The notes under the pieces were generated by a model, which searched no databases, had not been told where the DNA came from, and was given only the letters and a program-made list of their open reading frames with translations. The translations under genes and the position numbers were made by a program. A DNA stretch of 64,000 bases from Astrocystis sublimbata (Eukaryota; Ascomycota; Sordariomycetes; Xylariales; Xylariaceae): positions 310,001 through 374,000 of the forward strand of contig JAJNNY010000033.1 in NCBI GenBank assembly GCA_022453515.1, in the 5' to 3' direction. Of the stretch, positions 33,697-44,090 are shown piece after piece (position 1 is the stretch's first letter; the number at the start of each line of letters is the position of its first letter).

Positions 33697-36600
33697 CCTC
33701 CTAGTAGTCTTCTTGCGGGAAGCTCCCCAAGCAGGTAAGTGCCTAAATAGGTACTCATGCCCCGAATAGTACAAGTTAACCATACAGGTACCATATTAAG
33801 AGGAGATACTAAGAGGTACCTCGGTACAACCTACTACTAGGCAGTGGTGTGAAGCGCAAGGGTGGAAACAGCAAGGATCTGAGCGGCTGAAAATGAGCAG
33901 AAGCGTAGCTGTTAGAGAAAAAGTAGCTGCATCTGTCATGGGGGATAAGTGCCTCCTTTCCTGCCGTCATTTCCTGCTCGTCTGCCCCGCCTCGCCCGCC
34001 TGCATCCAGGTACGAATAGTCTTTTACCTTTTAGCTGCCAATACGGGAGTGACTGAGCTAGCCCGCTAGGTACTTGGGTAGCGTGTCCGCCACTTACAGC
34101 CATGCAGATATTAGGTGAGACACCATGCGCCCAACAAGAAAAAAAAACGTCGAAACGCCAAAATAAAACCGCTGATCGACGGAAACGTTGCCCGGCCGCT
34201 AGAGCACTTGCAACCCGATTAGTACAGGCCGCAACCTGCTGACGTAGCTCCAGAGCTCCAGTATCGGCACACGCGCCTCCTGGAATAGTACTGAAAAGTA
34301 TCTGGGGTACTGGGTACCTGTCAAAGGATGCTGCAAGTTTAATTAAATCCCAACGGGCATGGACGATGCCTCTGTTGTTTACCAGTCAGTTGTTGCTCCT
34401 CCGTAGGTAAGTAGCTAGAGGAATCTGTGGGTGTAGACGGTGGATCTGTCCACAGCTCACTTCACCTCACTTTGCTCCTTGAAGCACAGCGTCATTTTAA
34501 CCTTCCCGGTTTGTTGACATGGTCAAGTGGCGAATGCTCTCGTGAGTCGTTTGTACGAGTTCTTCGTTTGGCTAAGTAGGTAGGTGCCGTTGTCGTCTCT
34601 AGCCCGTTGGAGCAGATCAGAACTGAAGTAAGGCTCTGCTGTTCGGAGACAGAACCGTTGACTTCTACCGTAATTTACCTCTCAGTCAGATAGATCCGAG
34701 TTCGGATTGCCATGGTCCTGTAGCCAGGGTGATCGTTTCTTTCCACTTGTCATGTATGTTTTACTCTTGCTTTGGTTTCCTTTCCACCTTCGTCCAGTCA
34801 TTACACCGAAAATACATCTTGTGACCCAATTCAATTGCATGTAATAGGAGTGACTCTGCCAATTGCGGATGCGTTTAGTGGTGCTATCAGCTGGGTGCTA
34901 TTGGCATTGTCGTACATACAAGGTCATTGTAGCAAGGCAAAAGCAAAACGAAAGAATAGCCGATATCACCTTCTTCTTCTTTGCACAGGAGAGAGACGCG
35001 CTGTTATTGGACAGATAACTTTCTTCAACGTTGGAAAATCAGATAAGAGGGGTCTATAGGGCGCCACCTGACGCTTCTTTTCAGCCTCCTGGTCTGCCAG
35101 AGGCAAGCAAACGGTGGGGAAAACAGTGATGAGCCAACGGAGCTTCATATATCCTCAGCTTGGTTGGTCATCCGGAAATGCAGGGTCATCGTTCCGACCA
35201 TAGTGCCTTCTGCAGGGAGCTGTAAAGTTACTTGGGCGACTTCGTGATTTGATAGACGCCAAGTTAGGAAATACATGCAGGTCGAACGTGTTGCACCGCG
35301 TGCTCGTATTAGCCACCGCCGAACGCTTAATACCACCAGCCCGGGTCGTGGAAAGAGTGAATTCTTAGGTGGTATAGAACTGGTTCCAAAATACTTAGAA
35401 TAAGTTGTGCGTAACCCCTACAAGGCAACCACCCGAAAGGCCAACCCTCAGAAACCAAAGACATACAGACCTGGAAACGAGATACGTCGGCGAATCTGCG
35501 CACCGCTACGTCAGATTTCGCATGCTGTGGACGTTTGCAGCATGCCACGGTGTAGGAGTAGGTAGTCACGGTGGTGTCTGTGGCGTCGCCGTTGGCATAA
35601 TCGGCTCGGAAGCGGCTCAATTCCTCTGCTATCGTTGCTGGCCCCCACACCCCCAAGCAGACTCGTGATTATAGCAAGTGATATGTTGACAACAGCCCTA
35701 GATAGAAATACCTCGTAGCAACATTATATGTTTCGAGACTCGTGAGTGACAATTGTGCAACAATGTCTGCAAAGGGTTAAATCCTCACATCGCGTCTTTG
35801 CACAGGTTGGCTGGTATATCGCCACCTGCAACCCGGAACCCTCAACTGTACCACAGAGTTTCCCATCGTGAATAAGTCTATAAGATTTGATGATCAGAAG
35901 CTGAAGAACACATGGGTCCGGGGAATCAGGTAATCAGGGGTATCTGATCTGTAGTACTTAGACTCGTCAACGAATTAATTTTCAAGCATGCACCTGATTA
36001 GTTGTCTGGATTTGATTCGCCAAGTTCCTTTCAGCAATCAGGCCCGTTGTACCACGCGCCTGGAGATCTAGATACTGCCCCGACTATCGATCGTCATCTG
36101 GGGATCTTGACAGGGATCGGTAGACTGGGCCGGGTTGTCTTTCTCAGCAACAGGCCGTTAGGTCGGCCGTGGGGTTGAATAGCGCGAGGCTGGTCCATGC
36201 GGACAGCCGTCACCGTTTCGTCGCCCAGAATAATCATCCTTGCATAACAATCATACCCTCCCAGTCCTCATGATACTCGTGTACAAGTGATAAGTCTAAA
36301 GCTAAGCTTGGATCGGGCGTTAACGATGTTGTCATCAATAAGGACTGGGCTTGCAAATGCACAGGCACTGAAATAGCGGGAAACATGAGAATACCTAGTC
36401 TATGCCATACGACTCCACGGCACCTGATTACTTGTTTTCTGCACAAGTTGATGATTAGGGATTACATTTAGTGGTCAAACAGCCACCATCATTTTACCTT
36501 AGGGTCGTGTATTGTCCGACCCAACTTCTTTAGGTTTGAATCGAGTACCTGAGAGTTGGTATGTCAGGTGACAGGTTATTGTGTAATCAACCACTAATCT

Positions 36601-37873
36601 ACTGCCTAAGATAGATAGCTCATCTATCTGTTCAGCGGTGATATTTGTCACTCATTGTACCAATCGAGATATACTTGCCAGGGCGATCTTCCAGTCTGCA
36701 CTTGGTGGGAGTGTTTGTCGGTGAGCTCTTTAAGCAGCCTTCTGCATGTGATGAGAGTGAGCGGCATTATAATTGCATAGAGAGGGCGCCCCTAGACTCT
36801 GACAACGGCATCCTTCACAGTGCAACTATATCAAGAAGTTAAAAAACCACGCTAAGACGAACCCCTCGACGTACTCTTGATCATTTTAGGAGATTCTTCT
36901 TCAGTTTCGAGACGCTTGCCTTCCCGAACCTCCACTTTCATTCCTTATTGCTCCACACAATTCAACGGAGCCGATTTCATGTTAACAGAGCATGGCAGCT
37001 AGGTTAACTTCCGTAGACAGTAGCCAGGCAAGTATGTAATATGTGATCGAAGGGAAGAGAGACCGAGGGCGCCACCTACAACATTAGTTATTACAGGAAT
37101 GCCGTCCTGGCGCCGATGCGAGGGTTTTCCGTGATCGTATCATTACTATCTTGCTTCTGATCTGCAGTAAATATAACGATAGGCTTTTTGGCTCTTAAAC
37201 TGTTCATTCATATATTGGAACGTTATTCCTATATCCTCTAATTGGCGAGCACTTCACTTCGTCTGAAACTCAAATCTTCAAAAATACCCTTTAAATCGAC
37301 ATTCATATATTTGTATCAAACGCTCTCCACAATTGAGACATACAAGTTCATCGACATCGAGTACTCGTTTCTCTCGCCTCTATTACAGCTCTCCCAACGA
37401 ACTCGTTTCTGTGGTCGGATATCGCAAGTTCGTCTGCAGTTCTTGAGTCATCATCGGGGGGTCACACAATACTGCATCATCAAGAGCATTGGTTCTTGAC
37501 CGCTAGGTCTTTCCTGCAAGCGTACCCAACGATCCTATTAGTGACAGAGTTCAAGCGGGGTCGACGGCGGCTTCACTGGACACATCCGCAACGAAGACCA
37601 GTAGAAAAGAGCTGTCGAAGCTAGGTCGGAGGCGACATATCCAGAAGTCAAGACAAGACACCAAAGATGCTTGATATGAAGCCAACAACCCCCCCGCATT
37701 TTCAATGTGTCTGGTCACTCCACTGTGATTGTTTACCGGACGAGTCTCATCTCCAGAGATATAGCAGCGGCGAACTTGCGGTTTTCCAGCGCAGAGTGGT
37801 CGGCACAGCTGGATGTCAAATCGATCAAGCCCTTTGCGACGAGTCACTGTCTCAGCAGTATCTGCAGCGAATC
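33697..37873. other. Gene-poor stretch
   Basis: About 4.2 kb with no gene I can support. Frames at 34772-35059 (plus), 35327-35656 (minus) and 36234-36446 (minus) have partly protein-like composition but no family match and no convincing exon partners. The final part (about 37240-37870) is likely the promoter and leader of the Myb/SANT-like gene, possibly with an upstream exon. Confidence 0.4.
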
Positions 37874-39455
37874 ATGAACAGTCAGATGTATCAACCTGAT
37901 TTTGAAGGCGGCGAGGACAATAGTTCAGTATAGCACCCCTTCTATCCATCACATTCCCTAGCATATGCAGCAACGCACAAACTGACATCGGTTCTAGCAG
38001 CTCAACGACTACTTTCCCGAGAGCTTTTCCATGGTCGGTACAGGTCTGCCAAACATTGGGGAACAAACGACCGCTCAAGCTGTCTCACTTGCTAATTGCG
38101 GAAGGGATGTTGGTCCGAGTCAATCTCAATACAGTAAAAAAACGGCCCTGGGAAATGAGCAGATGTTTTTCTCAAACCACCCCACAGCAAACGCATTCAC
38201 TCACGACTGGACTAGTAGTTACAACAACCAGCAACAGTTACAGTCCCCATTCTACAATTCAAGTGGCAACCTGAATCCAAGCACTGGAATCGACTTCCAG
38301 CATGGGTTGCCACCATCCAGCGAGCTTCTTTCTACTATGCCATCCCTTGCAGAACGACTCAATCACAATCATGTCAACCCAGCCATGCTGAGCAATACTT
38401 TCACTTCTTCAGCTGACTCTCCAACCGTGCCCGGGAGAACATCATTCATGACCAACAGGCCAGGATCTCAATCAGACCGTATGCCACTGATGGAGTTCCA
38501 AAGCAACCATGACGCAAGCCCTCTGGGTATCCAAGAACAGAGTTGGGTAGGGAGCTGTCCCACCACAATATCTCCCAAGATGCTGAGAATCAACCCGTCC
38601 CCAACACCGCCATTCTCCTCGTCCGAGTCATTTCAGACAGCGTTAGCAGCAACCAGTTGTGGTGGTCTAGAGCCTACTCCATCTGCCGAGGAGGATATCG
38701 AGGCTCTCGCCCATGAGGTGTTTGCCCACAAGGCGCGCAAACAGCTGCCTACCAAGCCCAACAAGCCCCGACCCGCACCCACCTCCATCCTACTGCCTCG
38801 CGCCCCTGCCTCGTCGAAGGGCAGGGCGAAGATACAAGCGAGGCAAGATCGACGCCACTCGCCGCTGCGACCGTTGTCCAAGGACCGCCTGGCGAAGATA
38901 GAGTATGACGAGGAAGAGGACGAAGAAGAAGAAGACGACGAGGAGGACGAGATGGATGCCATGCCCACAGACCCCGCCGACGCGGAACGTGAGAGCAAGA
39001 ACCGATTCCTAGTGGAGAACAAGCGCAAGGGCATGACGTACCGCGAGATCCGCCGTCTGGGAGGGTTCACCGAAGCCGAGTCGACCCTTCGCGGACGGTT
39101 CCGCACCTTGACCAAGGACAAAGACCAACGTGTGAGAAAGCCTGAGTGGCAGGAAAAGGATGTGAGTAATATCAATACATTTTCGAGCTCTATGGCCATG
39201 TCACACAAGAGGCCAGCTGATATCTAACACATCAAACTCTTGGACTAACAACAACCTATGATTGGAAAACAGATCCGCTTGCTCAAGAAGGCAGTCGCAA
39301 AGCTCGCGAGGGACGACAAGCCCACCCCCAGGGTGCCGTGGAAGCAAGTTGCGACATATATATTCAACCACGGTGGTTCATATCATTTCGGCAACGCGAC
39401 ATGCCGCAAGAAGTGGGATGACCTGGTGAAAGAGGGGGCTGGAAGCCTATCCTGA
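37874..39455 (+). CDS. Myb/SANT-like nuclear protein
   Basis: The product is about 465 aa from exons 37874-37927, 38001-39161 and 39273-39455. The N-terminal two thirds are Gln, Ser, Asn and Pro rich and disordered, with MVGTGLPNIGEQTT early on. An acidic run (YDEEEDEEEEDDEEDEMD) precedes the conserved C-terminal block RNRFLVENKR, GMTYREIRRLGGF and ESTLRGRFRTLTK. That block ends with RVRKPEW and, after the last intron, IRLLKKAV and VPWKQVATYIFNHGGSYHFG. This is a two-part Myb/SANT-like DNA- or chromatin-binding module common in moulds, so a nuclear transcription-linked role is likely. The start is uncertain: an in-frame ATG at 37667 or an unseen upstream exon is possible. The first acceptor is a TAGCAG tandem. 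Confidence 0.75.
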
Positions 39456-39743
39456 CTACTCACCTGCATGAGATCCCAGAATATTGAAGATGTGCAGGTA
39501 TAATAGTCCAAGGAAGACGAGGACCTTAGAGTGTAAGATATGAGGTAAAAAAGGGAGGCAGGCCTTGGTTTGCAGTACTGTGGTAATCGGAGTCGGGGAT
39601 AGTCTGTCTGTACTTACATTGTTCAAATCAATACTGAATTGTAATTTCTAGTTTAATGTCTATGGTATACAAATAGCAAGTTCTATCACATGTGGGTACT
39701 ATGAAGAGAACAGAACGTTTTCCAAATCCGAAACCCTCCTTGC

Positions 39744-40762
39744 TCATTGATCAGTAGGGGCTACTCCGATAGTTCCTAGGACACGAGGCAACATTGTGTC
39801 ATTCGTTCGCAAGGCATCCCACTCCGATTTGTTTTTGACAAGGGCTGTGCCGGCTAATACTGTGCCATTGAGGGCGACAGTTCCGATATTATTACCAGCA
39901 TCGTCCTCCACACACGCGCCCTCTGCCGTTCGCGGGCAGAGAGCCATGCAAGTGCTCGTCATGGCGAGGTTGTAGCTAATCTGCGCCTCACCTTGCTCAA
40001 CCACCTCTACATTAGGCATAGCCGCATGAACCGCGCGCTTGTATAGCGACAGATAAGTAAGATGCTTCTCCGCAGCACTCATGTCAGCACTGAGGGGTGA
40101 TGTGAAGACAGTGAATGGTAGTGTGTCCCCTGTGGCACGGAGTCTATCTGCGAGGACATCCCATTCCCCTCCGTGCTCGGCGCTTGCGAGACCATCCCTC
40201 ATGCCCTCGACGGGGAGAAGCTGAAGGTGTCTGTGGGGTTGGCTCGCGCCCGAGTGCTCTCCCGAGTTGAAAAAGACATACAACTCCTTCTCCTCGCGAC
40301 GGTATGCTTGTATACATGCATATGCAGCATCTACATCGTCTATGGCGAGAAGATGCGTCTGAGGCTTGAAGTGCTTGGTGGCCAGGATGAAGTGCTCTGG
40401 GACGATGGCGAACTTGTTCAGTATCAAGCTGTGGGAGGGCGGGAGGTGTGCAACAAGCATGGCGGGAGAGGGGTGCTCGAAAGGATTGAAGGGCTTGGCA
40501 TCTGGGTCAACCGGCTTTGGAGGCGTCGGCTTCTGCGCGAGGGAGGGCGCATAGCGGAGCTGGAACTGGGTTGAGGACGAAGGGTCAGACGTCGTGGTGA
40601 TCCCGACCTCGGCGGTATGCGCGCAACACTCACAGGAAGCGACCCGACGGTCAGGATGGCGACCTGGGTAGGGTAGTAGCTCAAATCCCCGCTGGCTTGC
40701 GCTTTCGTGAATGCCTCTCTGACCAAGTTAGGCAGGTTGGCGGGCACGATTGGCGGTGGCAT
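39744..40762 (-). CDS. Ap4A phosphorylase (ATP adenylyltransferase, APA1/APA2-like)
   Basis: The product is 316 aa from exons 40762-40634 and 40565-39744, with a 68-nt phase-0 intron. It splits diadenosine tetraphosphate with phosphate to ADP and ATP, controlling dinucleotide levels. The family active site is complete: FFNSGEHSGASQPHRHLQLLP contains the HIT-related H-x-H-x-Q triad at residues 154-158. Conserved surroundings include FNPFE, LNKFAIVPEHFILAT, SYNLAMTSTCMALCPR and a C-terminal GTIG. Yeast Apa1 is 321 aa, so the length fits. No targeting signal is apparent, so it is cytosolic. The gene converges with the Myb/SANT-like gene, leaving 288 bases between stop codons. Confidence 0.9.
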
Positions 40763-43700
40763 ACTTCACGTTTCCTACCACTGTAGTTAAGGTAGTATCT
40801 AGGTAAGTAGACTTGATTGGCCACCGCGTGATTGCGATGAGGCGGTACCTACTGTCAAGTATGTTCGGCACACCAGCGCTAAATGGGACGGGCTGTTCGA
40901 GAGAGGCGAGGGAGCTCGGAAGGTTGGGCTGAGGTTGCGCAGATGTCAGCAGTAGTCAGGTGGTGCTAGGTGCTGTGGAGTTGGGATGCCGCCAGCCCGC
41001 TGTGCTTGCAGGGCCGATGAAGGAGCTCCAGGCTCCCAGGAACCAGGGGGCCAGGGTAAGCAACCAGGCGAGCCAGGCATGCCAGGGTGCCATTGACGTC
41101 GGCTCCAACCTTATGCATGCAACCCCGAGCCCCCGGATTGATTTGCACCAGGGCTCCATAATCTGACGGTCTTTTAAGAACCCTGTCAGTCGGCCTGTCC
41201 AAACATTGAGGCTGCATGGGCCCATCTCAAACCACTGCAACTTCATCATTCCTTCCCCATCAATTGTACAAAATCGGGTCTTAAGCCAGCCCAACCAGCC
41301 CGGTCGGTTCGCCTAGGTAGATAGATCTGCCATAGTGGACAACGCTCTACCCAACGCCGGGTACCTGAGTGAGTGCAGAGGCATGATTGACACGTCACAT
41401 ATGTGTGACATTGTGTGTGCTGGGTTTCTCGCTGTACAGTACTGCGGAGTACACAAACCTCCAACACGAACTCCCGTGGTGCACGAGTGCGAGCATCTCA
41501 TGTTTCAAACCGGGCGTTCGGTTCAAGACGGTTGGTCGCTATGACTTCAAGAAAGTTGGTAGCCCTCAGCAACACAGTACTAAAATGCGGGATGATCACA
41601 ATTAGAAGTACGGTGACCTGAAATAATACCCCTGAGTAGAGCCGTGAAAGCGCATCGGAGCAACGGTGTCTGTAAGGTGTCTGTAAGATCGGAAAGCTTG
41701 GTTGTGTGTGGTACAGGTATTACCGTGTCAGTGATCAATCACATCAATCAACATCCGCCTCTCATCGAACTCGCTCATTTGCTGCAGGGTGTCAAGGTAT
41801 GACCATGACGGTACAACGGGAACAAGTCTGACCATGGGGACATCCTAGGTCACTAGGTCAAGTTTTACTCAACATGCGCCGTTCCTGCATAATATGGGTT
41901 CAAGTTCCTAGCTGAGGTACCGTACCTTGTATCCTATCTTGAACCCCGATATGATTACTGTACCTGACGTGTCTGAGTTCTGTAAACTGTACCCTTCTCT
42001 TGGGTCCGGCACCTGTCCCGCGTTTTTACTACCAGCCAATCAAGCTCGACTTTCATTACCGATTGAAACCCACCCCGCCGCCTCCCTTTGACTGTTCGCG
42101 TGTTTCAGATTCCACATTACAAACGACAGCACTAGTGATGAAGTGATCCATCTACAGGAACCAAATTGGTCTCTTGTTGGGTGAGTGTAATTATCCTTAA
42201 TTCATACACGGAACACAAGTAGTAGATGACGATCAGATTGAAGACTAATACCTGGTAGGTACCATCTATTGGTGATTCTCATGATTTTCAAATGCCCACA
42301 GATTACCTAGGTAAGGATAAATCGTGCCTAGCCCCCTGGCTGGAGGCATGTTCTACTAGGTAGTCACGTACCTTTCATACCAAAGTGGGGGTGGGGCTAG
42401 CAGCGGGAGGAGCCAGCCCCCGGGCAGGCCAGGACACCATAGGTAGCCATCCATGTGCCTGAGGCGATCAGCCAGTGCAAAATTCAGATGGAACGCCCTC
42501 ATTCACAATAGCCTCTGCCTCAGAAAAAGCACCGAAGCCCACAGATGGCAATTTCCCAATACGTCATTGCGGACTTATAGCAGATATTGGCTGGCTGGTG
42601 CTCGAATTCTTGTTGCTGGCGTGGTTAAACAGCCGAAGCAGCGCTAACACGGTGAATTTGTGCATTGGGCGACCATCGGGCCTTTGAGATCCTAGCCCAA
42701 TCCGAGGTTGAGTTTCGCAGCAAATAAATGCTTCACATTGCACAGGGAGGCAAATACACCACCATTCTGTGTGAGGCAACTTAGATGACTTTGTTGCACC
42801 ACCCCATTCGATTGGCCCAAGAATTGGTAGGTATCTATCTACCTACCAACCTTAACTGCCTTGCCTCTTGTTCGTGGTACCTAGGTATGTTGAACTGGAG
42901 AGAAATTACAGAATTGCACCTTGTGGTACCTACATGTAGATAGGTGATGATGGCGAGAGGTGATGCGCAGGCACTTAACAGGCGAGCTTTGCTATGAAGG
43001 TACTTCCCTAAGGTGGGCATGTTTGTATATAAAAATGCCCTAGCTTGCGTGCATGTAGGTACCTGATGTTTGCTTTCCAGGTTTGCGTCCCTCCTTCGCC
43101 TAAGGTACTCGGTTGTTGTGTAGGTAGGGAAGTCGTCCTTTACAAGTTCCAAACAACCCCGTTCCTTTCCCTTGTTGATTCGCACCTGCACAAATAGTAA
43201 GTCTGCCACTGTGGTTGACAGCATCCCCCGACCCTGGATTTCGTACCTACCCAACCTGACCAGAGGTGACTATTCTGTCATCTGGACACACATATTCGAT
43301 TCTTCTGATTCTCAATCCCTCCTTTGGCCTTTGCCGTCTTTATGACTACACACCTACCTACACCCTGGACAGACCTATGCCAATCTATACATCCGCATCC
43401 GCTTTTTCTTCAACCCTACCTCCAGCCTCAGGACGAGGAACCGGAGCACCGAAGCACAGATCCCGATCGCAAGGAGAGGCAGGGCGGCCTCAATCCCTGC
43501 AGATGCGTGTTGATCAAATTTACCATGTGAGCCCTCCCAGACTTTCTCCTCATACGTAATCTTGGCGGTTGTTCCCTTGGTGGTTCCTTTCACCCTTCCC
43601 TTTCTTCTGCGGCTCCTTTCATTTGGCGCCCTTCCAGCAACGTGTGGCGCAATCTCCACCCTCGAGGAACAACGACAGCCAATCCATCACTACCACAAAG

Positions 43701-44090
43701 CCAGGAATAGGAATGCCTTAGTTCCAGCGGCTATGGAGCCCCATTGCCTTGCCCTTCTCTTTCTATCAACATGTCTTTAATACATGGTTTTCTCCAGTCT
43801 CTGTGATGCTGGTTGCATTTTCCATCTTACCTCTTTTTATTTTTTCCCTTCCTTCTTCTGCTCATGCGCATCGAGTCTTTCTTTCAGGTACTATAGCGTA
43901 CCTTTTCCTATGAAAAATCATATTCGACAGACTGCCGTTCATTTATTGGCTGAGGGAAAACGCATCTTTGCTACTTTGCACGGTTATTGCTGGACAACCG
44001 ACCGAACTAATAGGGAGAAATACAGACCTCAGTCATCACTACTATCCCCATTTCTGTTTCAAGAATTTGTTAGCTGGTTCTAGCGTCACC
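40763..44090. other. Intergenic and CT-rich leader of the GH55 gene
   Basis: About 3.3 kb without a supported gene. Perfect ACCTAGGT copies are at 42305-42312 and 42879-42886. From about 43260 to 44090 the plus strand is pyrimidine-rich with many short frames, as expected for a long promoter and untranslated leader, possibly with an intron. Confidence 0.45.

Noticed and set aside
36234..36446. Minus-strand frame ending in a VHEYHEDWEG-like stretch
   Set aside because: The similarity to any known motif is too short, no exon partner was found, and the frame stops at once. It may be a relic but cannot be supported.
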